Part shown: positions 49,781 through 58,284 of the stretch, one piece after another | Numbering within the stretch: the first letter of the stretch is position 1 | How the letters are laid out: every line of letters starts with the position of its first letter | DNA from: Streptomyces sp. NBC_00289 | Lineage (GTDB): Bacteria > Actinomycetota > Actinomycetes > Streptomycetales > Streptomycetaceae | DNA length: 64,000 nucleotides | Direction of reading: 5' to 3' | Assembly (NCBI RefSeq): GCF_041435115.1 | Contig: NZ_CP108046.1 | Location: 7,688,001-7,752,000 of the forward strand | The notes under the pieces: model-generated | The model's database searches: none | The model's input: the letters and a program-made list of their open reading frames with translations, nothing else | Told to the model about the DNA's origin: nothing | Made by a program: the position numbers and the translations under genes

Positions 49781-50530
49781 TCACAGCTTGCCGCCCCGCC
49801 CGCCGCCGCGCCGGGCGGGCGCGATGAGCGTCGAGAGGTACGGCAGGGCGGCGTCGTCGAGCTCGGCGGCCGGCCGGATGGACTCCTCCGCGAGGCCGAG
49901 CGCCGAGCCCCACACGGCGTCGTCGATCCGCCCGGTCTCCCGCAACGCCTCGGCCACCTCGCGGGCCTGCCGCCCGAACTTGTAGGCGACGACGGTCCCG
50001 GGCCCGTTCAACGCGTCCTTGAGCACCGAGGCGCCCGCCGTCACCGGCACCAGGGTGAGCGGCTCGGTCCCCTCGGTCAGGACGGCGCCCGAGCGGGCCG
50101 CGAGATCCTGCATGGCCGTGATCCCGGGCACCGTCTCCACGACGGTGCCCGGTACCAGCTCGGCGATGGTCTGCGCGAGATAGGTGAAGGTCGAGTAGAC
50201 GTTGGGGTCGCCGATCGTCGCGAAGGCGACGGACCCACGGTCCCTGAGCAACTGCGCGACCCGCCGGCCGGCCGCGTCCCACGCGGCCTCCCGGCGCGCC
50301 CGGTCGCTGCGCTCGTTGAGCGCGAACACGATCCGGACGACCTTCTCCCCGGGCACGTAGTGCAGCACGGTCGCCTCGGCCCGCCCGGGCTCACCTCCGT
50401 CCGTCCCGTCGGCCGCGGCCATCACGGGGACGACGACCACCTCGGCGGCGCGCAGGGCGTTGACGCCCTTGACGGTCACCAGCTCGGGGTCACCGGGCCC
50501 GACCCCGACTCCGATCAGCCTGCTGCTCAT
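49781..50530 (-). CDS. cobI: Precorrin-2 C20-methyltransferase
   Basis: A 249-residue tetrapyrrole methylase with LIGVGVGPGDPELVTVKGV (about 5-23), FATIGDPNVYSTFTYL (about 103-118) and ETVPGITAMQDLAARSG, all typical of CobI/CbiL. It adds the C20 methyl to precorrin-2 or cobalt-precorrin-2. It is the last gene of the riboswitch-controlled operon, coupled to cobB by ATGA. The tail is Arg/Gly-rich. It ends 11 bp from the convergent ZIP gene with no room for a separate terminator. Confidence 0.95.
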   Translation of the reverse strand: MSSRLIGVGVGPGDPELVTVKGVNALRAAEVVVVPVMAAADGTDGGEPGRAEATVLHYVPGEKVVRIVFALNERSDRARREAAWDAAGRRVAQLLRDRGSVAFATIGDPNVYSTFTYLAQTIAELVPGTVVETVPGITAMQDLAARSGAVLTEGTEPLTLVPVTAGASVLKDALNGPGTVVAYKFGRQAREVAEALRETGRIDDAVWGSALGLAEESIRPAAELDDAALPYLSTLIAPARRGGGRGGKL

Positions 50531-52017
50531 GACGTCCGGCACCTCTCCACGAACCGACGGGCGACACCGGGCTGGCCGGCCCAGTGCGTGTGCAGATAAC
50601 TCGCGTGCACACCTCGCTGTACAAAACCCTCCAGTCGCCGCGCCGGTGTTCGCACACCCCAGGCGGCGACCTCTCCGGCCCCCGGCTCCACCACCGTCCG
50701 GTGGAACTCGTGCCCGCGCATCCGCGTCCCCGCGACGGCGAGGACACTGTCGCTCACGGCGACCGCGTCCCGGTACCCGAGCGTGAGCCGTCCGGTCATC
50801 CGCGCGCCGGCGTCGAGCACCCCGCACATGGGCTGCCCGTCGAGCTCCCGGCACAGGTACAGCAGCCCGGCACACTCGGCGGCGACGGGCGCGCCGGTCT
50901 CCACGAGGGCCGTGACGGCCTTGCGCAGCGGCTCGTTGGCCGACAGCTCGGCCGCGTACACCTCCGGAAAGCCACCGCCGATGACCAACCCGGCCGTTCC
51001 GTCGGGCAGTTGCTCGTCGCGGAGCGGATCGAAGGTGACGACCTCGGCCCCGGCGGCGGCCAGCAGCTCGGCATGCTCGGCGTAGGAGAAGGTGAAGGCG
51101 GGCCCACCGGCAATGGCTATTCTCAGCCCGTTGGGGGGAACCTGAGGACGTGGCCTCGCAGCCGTTCCCAGCCCGTCCGGCGTCTGAGGACGAGGCGCTT
51201 CGGGCCGACAGCGGGGGTCTGGGGGCGCAGCCCCCGGGGACGGGAAGGGAAGGGGCGGCGGGGGCGAGACACCCAGCGCCTCGGCCGCGTCCCAAGCCGC
51301 GCAGGACAACGCACCCGCACCGGCCGCCAGCGCCGCCAGCGCATCGAGATCGCACCCGTCGGAGACCTGCGCGGCCATCGCGGCGACAGCCTCCACGGCC
51401 TCAGCCCGCCGCTCGGCGACCGGCACCAGCCCCAGATGCCGCGAAGGCGTCGCCACCTGCTCCACCCGCCGCAGCACACCCAGCACCGGCACCCCGGCCG
51501 AGTCCAGCGCGTCCCGCAACAACTCCTCGTGCCGGTCGGAAGCGACCTTGTTGAGGATCACGCCCCCGATCCGCACCTCCGGATCCCAGGACGCGAACCC
51601 GTGCACGAGCGCGGCGACCGACCGGGACTGCGAGGACGCGTCCACGACCAGCACCACCGGCGCCCGCAGCAGCTTCGCCACCTGGGCGGTGGACGCCAGT
51701 TCGCCCTCCCCGGCGGCCCCGTCGTACAGCCCCATCACTCCCTCGACGACGGCGATGTCACAGCCGCGGGACCCGTGCAGGAACAGCGGACCGACCAGCT
51801 CCGGCCCGCACAGGTACGCGTCGAGGTTGCGCCCGGCCCGCCCGGTGGCGAGCGCGTGGTACCCGGGGTCGATGTAGTCCGGCCCGACCTTGTGCGGGGA
51901 CACCGAGAGCCCCCGCCCGGCGAACGCGGCCATCAGCCCCGTGGCCACGGTGGTCTTGCCGCTGCCCGAGGAGGGCGCGGCGACGACCAGCCGGGGCACG
52001 GAGGAGGACGTCACCAC
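50527..52017 (-). CDS. cobB: Cobyrinate a,c-diamide synthase with a Pro-rich insert
   Basis: A 496-residue ATP-dependent glutamine amidotransferase that amidates the a and c side chains. The P-loop PSSGSGKTTVA is at residues 15-25; the C-terminal glutaminase domain has nucleophile Cys382 (AAECAGLLY) and the HTHW catalytic His near residue 481. Between the two domains (about 250-297) is a low-complexity Pro/Arg/Ala insert encoded by what looks like a Streptomyces interspersed repeat kept in frame (see the repeat feature). Both catalytic domains look intact. It overlaps cobO by 7 bp. Confidence 0.94.
   Translation of the reverse strand: MVTSSSVPRLVVAAPSSGSGKTTVATGLMAAFAGRGLSVSPHKVGPDYIDPGYHALATGRAGRNLDAYLCGPELVGPLFLHGSRGCDIAVVEGVMGLYDGAAGEGELASTAQVAKLLRAPVVLVVDASSQSRSVAALVHGFASWDPEVRIGGVILNKVASDRHEELLRDALDSAGVPVLGVLRRVEQVATPSRHLGLVPVAERRAEAVEAVAAMAAQVSDGCDLDALAALAAGAGALSCAAWDAAEALGVSPPPPLPFPSPGAAPPDPRCRPEAPRPQTPDGLGTAARPRPQVPPNGLRIAIAGGPAFTFSYAEHAELLAAAGAEVVTFDPLRDEQLPDGTAGLVIGGGFPEVYAAELSANEPLRKAVTALVETGAPVAAECAGLLYLCRELDGQPMCGVLDAGARMTGRLTLGYRDAVAVSDSVLAVAGTRMRGHEFHRTVVEPGAGEVAAWGVRTPARRLEGFVQRGVHASYLHTHWAGQPGVARRFVERCRTS
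51165..51270 (+). repeat. Interspersed Streptomyces-type repeat inside cobB, in frame
   Basis: Plus-strand sequence GCCCGTCCGGCGTCTGAGGA (from 51171), then GCGGGGGTCTGGGGGCGCAG (from 51211), CCCCCGGGGACGGGAAGGG and GGGGCGGCGGGGGCGAGA follow in the order I remember for an abundant intergenic repeat of Streptomyces genomes. Here it sits inside the cobB coding region without breaking the frame. A partial second unit (ACCTGAGGACGTGGCCTCG, 51139-51157) precedes it. Confidence 0.7.
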
Positions 52018-52610
52018 TCGATGCCCCTCTGGCCCTTCTGGCCGGCGTCCATGGGGTGCTTGACCTTCGACATGTCGGTCACCAGGTCGGCGACGTCGAG
52101 GAGCTTCGCGGGCGCGTTCCGCCCGGTGATCACCACGTGCTGGGTGCCCGGCCGGTCCCGCAGCACCGCGACGACCTCATCCGTGTCGATCCAGCCCCAG
52201 TGCATGGGGTAGGCGAACTCGTCGAGCACGTACAGCTGATACGTCTCGGCGGCCAGGTCCCGCTTGACCTGCTCCCAGCCCTCGCGCGCCTTGTCCTCGT
52301 TGTCCATCTGCGCGTCGCGCTGCACCCACGACCAGCCCTCGCCCATCTTGTGCCAGGCGACCGACCCGCCCTCGCCGGAGTCGCCGAGCACGCGCAGCGC
52401 CCGCTCCTCTCCGACCTTCCACTTGGCCGACTTGACGAACTGGAACACCCCGATCGGCCAGCCCTGGTTCCAGGCCCGCAGCGCGAGCCCGAAGGCGGCG
52501 GTCGACTTTCCCTTGCCGACCCCGGTGTGCACGACGACCAGCGGACGGTTCCGCCGTTGACGGGTCGTCAGGCCGTCGTCCGGCACCACACTCGGCTGTC
52601 CCTGCGGCAT
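52011..52610 (-). CDS. cobO: Cob(I)yrinic acid a,c-diamide adenosyltransferase
   Basis: A 199-residue CobA/CobO-type ATP:corrinoid adenosyltransferase. The P-loop VHTGVGKGKSTAAFGLALRA lies at about residues 28-47, followed by GWPIGVFQFVKSAKWKVGE and YVLDEFAYPMHWGWID, all conserved in the family. It attaches the 5'-deoxyadenosyl group to cobalt. It starts one base inside the chlID stop (TAATG) and overlaps cobB by 7 bp. Confidence 0.95.
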   Translation of the reverse strand: MPQGQPSVVPDDGLTTRQRRNRPLVVVHTGVGKGKSTAAFGLALRAWNQGWPIGVFQFVKSAKWKVGEERALRVLGDSGEGGSVAWHKMGEGWSWVQRDAQMDNEDKAREGWEQVKRDLAAETYQLYVLDEFAYPMHWGWIDTDEVVAVLRDRPGTQHVVITGRNAPAKLLDVADLVTDMSKVKHPMDAGQKGQRGIEW

Positions 52611-54619
52611 TACGCGGCCCTCCTGTCGCCCTGAACGTCCCTGACCAGCCCGGCGATCGAGTCCGCCCGCAGCTCCTCCAGCGTCACCGCCGTACCGCCC
52701 AGCTCACCCGCGAGCCGCCCCGCGAGACCCAGCCGCACCGGCCCCGACTCGCAGTCCACGACCACGGAGGCGACCTGGTCGGCCGCGAACAGCCGCGCCG
52801 CCCGCCCGGCCAGCGCGACCGGCTCCGGCCCGCCGGTGGCCCGCCCGTCGGTCACCACCACCACGAGCGCCCGCCGCGCGGGATCGCGCAGGCGTTCCAC
52901 CCGCAGTACGTCGTGCGCCTTGAGCAGCCCGGCCGCCAGCGGCGTCCGGCCGCCGGTCGGCAGGGACTCCAGCCGGGCCGCCGCCGCGTCGACCGAGGAG
53001 GTCGGCGGCAGCGCGAGGTCGGCGGCCGACCCCCGGAAGGTCACCAGACCCACCTTGTCCCGCCGCTGGTACGCGTCGAGGAGCAGCGACACCACGGCGC
53101 CCTTCACGGCGCTCATCCGCTGCCGTGCCGCCATCGACCCGGAGGCGTCCACCACGAAGAGCACGAGGTTGCCCTCGCGGCCCTCCCGGGTGGCCTGCCG
53201 CAGGTCGTCCCGGCGTACGACGAGCCCCGGCCCGGACCGCCCCCGGGCCCGCTGATGCGGCGCCGCGGCCCGCACGGTCGCCGCCAGGTGCAGCTTGGTG
53301 AGCGCCCCCCGGGGCCGTCGCGCCCCCGTGGTCCGCCCCTGCTCGGTCCGCGCCCGCGACCGCCGTCCGGCGGCGCCCTCGCCGAGACCGGGAACGCTCA
53401 GCACCCTGGTGCGGAACGGCTCGGCGGCGCGCACCGGCTGCTGGTCGCCGGAGCCCGCGCCGGAGGGCTGCGGTTCGCCGCCCTCGCCGGCCTCGGGACG
53501 CGCGCCCGTGTCACCGCCCTGGGGGCCTTCGGGGCCCTCGGAGTCCGGTGCGGGCGGCTGCCCGCCGCCCCCGCCGGGTCCGTCGGGGCCCGGGTCGTCG
53601 TCCTCGGGCTCCGCGTACTGCTCCAGCGTCTCGTCGAGCTTGTCCTCGTCGAGGCCCGGCGCGTCGAAGGGATTGCGCCGCCTCCGGTGCGGCAGCGCGA
53701 GCAGCGCGGCCTGCCGTACGTCCTCGGCGAGCACGTCGGTGCGCCCGGCCCAGGCGGCCAGCGCGGTCGCCGTACGGGCCATCACGATGTCGGCCCGCAT
53801 GCCGTCCACCTCGAACGCGGCACAGGTCGCCGCGATCTGCCGGAGCGCCCCGTCGCCCAGCCGCACCGACGGCAGCAGTTCCCGCGCCGCCACGATCCGC
53901 GCCCGGACGGCGGTCTCCTCCTGCGCCCACCGGGCGGCGAACGCGTCGGGGTCGTCGTCGTGGGCGAGCCGCCGCCGTACGACCTCCACCCGCTGGTCGG
54001 GCTCCCGGGAGGCCGCCACCTCGACGGTCAGCCCGAACCGGTCGAGCAACTGCGGCCGCAGCTCGCCCTCTTCGGGGTTCATGGTGCCGACGAGCAGGAA
54101 CCGGGCGGCGTGCCGTACGGAGACGCCCTCGCGTTCCACGTACGACGCGCCCATCGCGGCCGCGTCGAGAAGCAGGTCGACCAGGTGGTCGTGGAGCAGG
54201 TTGACCTCGTCGACGTACAGGATGCCGCGGTGCGCGGCGGCCAGCAGCCCGGGCTCGAAAGCCTTCACGCCCTCGGCGAGCGCCCGCTCGATGTCGAGGG
54301 CGCCGACGAGCCGGTCCTCGGAGGCGCCGACGGGCAGTTCCACCATGCGGGAGGGCCGGGACTCGAAGGCCCCGGGCTCGTGCGGACCGTCCGGGCAGGC
54401 CGGGTCGGGGGAGGCGGGGTCGCAGGAGAACCGGCACCCGGAGACGACCTCCACCTGCGGCAGGAGGGCCGAAAGGGCGCGTACCGCCGTGGACTTGGCG
54501 GTGCCCTTCTCGCCGCGCACCAGCACACCGCCGACGGCGGGCGAGACGGCGTTCAGCAGCAGCGCGAGCCGCAGGTCGTCCTGGCCGACGACGGCCGTGA
54601 ACGGAAAGGGGGTACTCAC
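52610..54619 (-). CDS. Fused ChlI-ChlD-type cobalt/magnesium chelatase subunit
   Basis: A 669-residue AAA+/von Willebrand fusion. Residues 1-330 are the ChlI-like ATPase (Walker A GEKGTAKST at 36-44; Walker B GILYVDEVNLL). Residues about 350-480 form an acidic, Gly/Pro-rich linker. The C-terminal vWA domain has the MIDAS motif FVVDASGSMAA and the later TDGRATGGPE. With CobN it should make the ATP-driven cobaltochelatase, taking the place of CobS and CobT. The GTG start overlaps the cobN stop. Confidence 0.93.
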   Translation of the reverse strand: MSTPFPFTAVVGQDDLRLALLLNAVSPAVGGVLVRGEKGTAKSTAVRALSALLPQVEVVSGCRFSCDPASPDPACPDGPHEPGAFESRPSRMVELPVGASEDRLVGALDIERALAEGVKAFEPGLLAAAHRGILYVDEVNLLHDHLVDLLLDAAAMGASYVEREGVSVRHAARFLLVGTMNPEEGELRPQLLDRFGLTVEVAASREPDQRVEVVRRRLAHDDDPDAFAARWAQEETAVRARIVAARELLPSVRLGDGALRQIAATCAAFEVDGMRADIVMARTATALAAWAGRTDVLAEDVRQAALLALPHRRRRNPFDAPGLDEDKLDETLEQYAEPEDDDPGPDGPGGGGGQPPAPDSEGPEGPQGGDTGARPEAGEGGEPQPSGAGSGDQQPVRAAEPFRTRVLSVPGLGEGAAGRRSRARTEQGRTTGARRPRGALTKLHLAATVRAAAPHQRARGRSGPGLVVRRDDLRQATREGREGNLVLFVVDASGSMAARQRMSAVKGAVVSLLLDAYQRRDKVGLVTFRGSAADLALPPTSSVDAAAARLESLPTGGRTPLAAGLLKAHDVLRVERLRDPARRALVVVVTDGRATGGPEPVALAGRAARLFAADQVASVVVDCESGPVRLGLAGRLAGELGGTAVTLEELRADSIAGLVRDVQGDRRAA

Positions 54620-57600
54620 TTCTGGTCGCCCTCCAGGTCGCCTTCCAGCTCCAGGTACGTGGCCCGCAGCCGTTCCAGGGTGTCCGCGTCCGGTTCCGCC
54701 CACAGCCCGCGCTCGGCGGCCTCCAGGAGGCGCTCCGTGATGCCGCGCAGGGCCCACGGGTTGGACTTCTTCATGAAGTCCTGGTTCTCCGCGTCGAAGA
54801 CGTACTCGGCGCTGAGCTTCTCGTACATCCAGTCGTCCACGACCCCGGCCGTGGCGTCGTAGCCGAAGAGGTAGTCGACGGTCGCCGCCATCTCGAAGGC
54901 GCCCTTGTAGCCGTGCCGCCGCATCGCCGCCATCCAGCGCGGGTTGACGACGCGGGCGCGGAAGACGCGGTGGGTCTCCTCGCCCAGTGTGCGGGTCCTG
55001 ACCTGGTCGGGGACGGCCGAGTCGCCCACGTACGCCTCGGGGGAGGCGCCGGTCAGGTGCCGGACCATCGCGACCATGCCGCCGTGGTACTGGAAGTAGT
55101 CGTCGGCGTCCACCAGGTCGTGCTCGCGGGTGTCGACGTTCTTCGCGGCGACCGCGATGCGCTTGAACGCGGTCTCCATGTCCCCGCGCGCCGCCCGCCC
55201 GTCGAGCCCGCGCCCGTAGGCGTAGCCGCCCCACACCGCGTACACCTCGGCGAGGTCGGCGTCGGAGCGCCAGTTGCGGGCGTCGATCAGCGGCAGCAGC
55301 CCGGCGCCGTACGCGCCCGGCTTGGAGCCGAAGATACGGGCGGTCGCCCGCCGCCGGTCGCCGTGCTCGGCGGTGTCGGCGTCGGCGTGGGCCCGGACGT
55401 GGTTCTGCTCGGCGGGCTCGTCCAGCTCGGCCACCGCCCGGACCGCGTCGTCGATCAGCCCGACGACGTGCGGGAACGCGTCCCGGAAGAACCCGGAGAT
55501 ACGGACCGTGACGTCGATGCGCGGCCGGCCGAGCTCCGCCAGGGGCACGATCGCGAAGCCGGTCACCCGGCGCGAGGCGTCGTCCCACACGGGCCGGCAG
55601 CCCAGCAGCGCCAGGATCTCGGCGATGTCGTCGCCCTGGGTGCGCATGGCGGAGGTGCCCCAGACCGTCAGGCCGACGGACTTCGGGTACGCGCCGGTGT
55701 CCTGGAGATAGCGCTGTACGAGCGAGTCGGCGAGCGACTGCCCGACCTCCCAGCTCAGCCGGGACGGAATGGCCTTGGGGTCGACCGAGTAGAAGTTGCG
55801 GCCGGTCGGCAGGACGTTGACGAGACCGCGGGTGGGCGAGCCGGACGGCCCGGCCGGGACGTAACCGCCGTTCAGGGCCTTGAGGATGTGGTCGATCTCG
55901 TCGGTCGTGCGGGCCAGGCGGGGTACGACCTCGCGGCAGGCGAACTCCAGGACCGCGACGGCGTCCGGGAGTTCGGTGCCGAGGACGTCACGCACGAGCG
56001 CGGGAACGGCCGCCGCGTCCCAGCCGCGCTCCTCCATGCCCTCCGCGAACCGCCGGCACAGCTGCTCCAGCAGGTCCACGGCGTCGGCGCCGGTCCGTGC
56101 CGGTCCGTCGACGCGTTCCGTCAGCTCCACCGGCACCTTCACCGGCGCGCCCGGCTCGGCGAGCAGCTCCTTCTCGACCAGGCCGAAGTGCTCGGCCAGA
56201 CAGGCCCGCAGACCGGGCAGCGCGTTCGCGGTGCCGCCCCACACCTGGGAGGCGCGCAGCACGGCCAGCACCAGGTTGACCCGCGGCTCGGCCTCCGGCC
56301 CGCCGCCCAGAACGTGCAGGCCGTCCCTGATCTGGACGTCCTTGATCTCGCAGAGGTAGCCGTCGATGTGCATGACGAACGAGTCGAAGTCGCCGTCGTC
56401 CGGCTGGTCGTCCACGTGCAGGTCGTGATGCAGCTCGGCCGCCTTGACCAGCGTCCAGATCTGGGCGCGCACCGCCGGGGCCTTCGTCGGGTCCAGGTCG
56501 GACACGAGCGCGTACTCGTCGAGGAGCTGCTCCAGCTTCGCGAGATCGCCGTAGGTGTCCGCGCGCGCCATCGGCGGCACGAGGTGGTCGACGACCGTGG
56601 CGTGCCCGCGGCGCTTGGCCTGGGTGCCCTCGCCCGGGTCGTTGACGATGAAGGGGTAGACGAGGGGGAGTTCACCCAGCACGGCGTCGGGCGCGCAGCC
56701 GCCGCTGAGCCCGAGTCCCTTGCCCGGCAGCCATTCCATGGTGCCGTGCTTGCCCATGTGCACGACCGCGTCGGCGCCGAAGCCCCCCTCCGACGTCGTG
56801 GCCTCCAGCCAGCGGTAGGCCGCCATGTAGTGGTGCGAGGGCGGCATGTCGGGGTCGTGGTAGATCGCGATCGGGTTCTCCCCGAAGCCGCGCGGCGGCT
56901 GGATCATCACCACGACGTTCCCGAACTGAAGGGAGGCCAGCACGATGTCGTCCCCGTCGACGTAGAGGGAGCCCGGCGGCTCGCCCCACGCCTCGAGCAT
57001 CCCCTCGCGCAGCGCGGGGTCGAGCTGGTCGAACCAGGCCCGGTAGTCGGCGAGCGGCACGCGCGCGGGAGCGGCGGCGAGCTGCTCCTCGGTGAGCCAT
57101 TCGACGTCGTGGCCACCGGCGTTGATGAGCCGGTGGATCAGTTCGTCGCCGTTGTCCGGGTGCCCCTCGACGAGGTACCCGGCGTCGCGCAGCGCGTCCA
57201 GCACCCGCACCGCCGAGGCGGGCGTGTCGAGCCCCACCGCGTTGCCGACCCGCGAGTGCTTGGTCGGGTAGGCGGTGAAGACGAGCGCGAGCTTCTTCTC
57301 CGCGTTCGGCTTGTGCCGCAACCGGGCATGCCGTACGGCGATTCCGGCGACCCGCGCGGCCCGCTCGGGGTCGGCGACGTACACCGGCACCTCGTCCGGT
57401 CCCTGCTCCTTGAACGAGAACGGCACCGTGATGAGCCGCCCGTCGAACTCCGGGATCGCGACCTGCATCGCCGCGTCCATGGGGGACAGGGCGGCGTCGG
57501 AGTCCTGCCAGGCGCTCCTCGACGAGGTGAGACACAGACCCTGGAGAACGGGCACGTCGAGGTCGGCGAGGGCCCCGATGTCCCAGGCCTCCTCGTCGCC

Positions 57601-58284
57601 ACCGGCCGAGGCCTGCGAGGCGTGCGTGCCGCCGGCGGCGAGGACGGTGGCGACCAGGGTGTCGGCCCGCCCGAGGATCTCGTACAGCCCGGCGTCCGCG
57701 CCGCGCAGCGAACCGCAGTACACGGCGAGGGCGTTGGCGCCCCGCGCCTCGATCGCCTCGCACAGCGTGTCCACGAAGCCGGTGTTGCCGCTGAGCTGGT
57801 GGGCCCGGTAGAAGAGCACGCCGACGGTGGGACGGCCCTCGACGTACGAGCGCTCCCCGTGCACCCCGAACTCGGGCATCTTCCGCGGCTCGTCGAACCC
57901 CTCACCGGTCAGCAGTACGGTGTCGGAGAGGAAGCGGGTGAGCTCCGTCAGGTTCTCCGGGCCGCCCTCGACGAGATAGCGCAGCGCCTCGGCCACGACA
58001 CCGGCCGGCACGGACGACTCGGCCATCAACTCGGCGTCCGGGACGGTCTCCCCGCCGAGCAGCACGGTCGGGACGCCGGACGCCCTGAGCGCGGCCAGCC
58101 CGTCCTCCCAGGCCCGCTTGCCGCCGAGCAGCCGTACGACGGCGACGTCCGCGCCCGCGATCAGCGCGGGCAGCTCCTCCGCGACGTCGATCCGGGTCGG
58201 ATTGCCGATCCGGTACGGGGCGCCGGAGGCACGCGCCGCCAGCAGATCCGTGTCGGCGGTCGACAACAACAACACTGTGCTCAT
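54616..58284 (-). CDS. cobN: Cobaltochelatase large subunit CobN
   Basis: A 1,222-residue CobN/BchH-type chelatase subunit that binds the corrin and inserts cobalt. Typical stretches include ALVFTAYPTKHSRVGNAVGL (about 418-437), HHYMAAYRWLE and VHMGKHGTMEWLPGKGLGLS (about 587-606), and VWGTSAMRTQGDDIAEILAL (about 960-979). The length is normal. The ATG at 58282-58284 overlaps the cobQ stop and gives STVLLLSTADTDLLAA at the N-terminus. The downstream gene supplies the ATPase subunit. Confidence 0.97.
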   Translation of the reverse strand: MSTVLLLSTADTDLLAARASGAPYRIGNPTRIDVAEELPALIAGADVAVVRLLGGKRAWEDGLAALRASGVPTVLLGGETVPDAELMAESSVPAGVVAEALRYLVEGGPENLTELTRFLSDTVLLTGEGFDEPRKMPEFGVHGERSYVEGRPTVGVLFYRAHQLSGNTGFVDTLCEAIEARGANALAVYCGSLRGADAGLYEILGRADTLVATVLAAGGTHASQASAGGDEEAWDIGALADLDVPVLQGLCLTSSRSAWQDSDAALSPMDAAMQVAIPEFDGRLITVPFSFKEQGPDEVPVYVADPERAARVAGIAVRHARLRHKPNAEKKLALVFTAYPTKHSRVGNAVGLDTPASAVRVLDALRDAGYLVEGHPDNGDELIHRLINAGGHDVEWLTEEQLAAAPARVPLADYRAWFDQLDPALREGMLEAWGEPPGSLYVDGDDIVLASLQFGNVVVMIQPPRGFGENPIAIYHDPDMPPSHHYMAAYRWLEATTSEGGFGADAVVHMGKHGTMEWLPGKGLGLSGGCAPDAVLGELPLVYPFIVNDPGEGTQAKRRGHATVVDHLVPPMARADTYGDLAKLEQLLDEYALVSDLDPTKAPAVRAQIWTLVKAAELHHDLHVDDQPDDGDFDSFVMHIDGYLCEIKDVQIRDGLHVLGGGPEAEPRVNLVLAVLRASQVWGGTANALPGLRACLAEHFGLVEKELLAEPGAPVKVPVELTERVDGPARTGADAVDLLEQLCRRFAEGMEERGWDAAAVPALVRDVLGTELPDAVAVLEFACREVVPRLARTTDEIDHILKALNGGYVPAGPSGSPTRGLVNVLPTGRNFYSVDPKAIPSRLSWEVGQSLADSLVQRYLQDTGAYPKSVGLTVWGTSAMRTQGDDIAEILALLGCRPVWDDASRRVTGFAIVPLAELGRPRIDVTVRISGFFRDAFPHVVGLIDDAVRAVAELDEPAEQNHVRAHADADTAEHGDRRRATARIFGSKPGAYGAGLLPLIDARNWRSDADLAEVYAVWGGYAYGRGLDGRAARGDMETAFKRIAVAAKNVDTREHDLVDADDYFQYHGGMVAMVRHLTGASPEAYVGDSAVPDQVRTRTLGEETHRVFRARVVNPRWMAAMRRHGYKGAFEMAATVDYLFGYDATAGVVDDWMYEKLSAEYVFDAENQDFMKKSNPWALRGITERLLEAAERGLWAEPDADTLERLRATYLELEGDLEGDQK

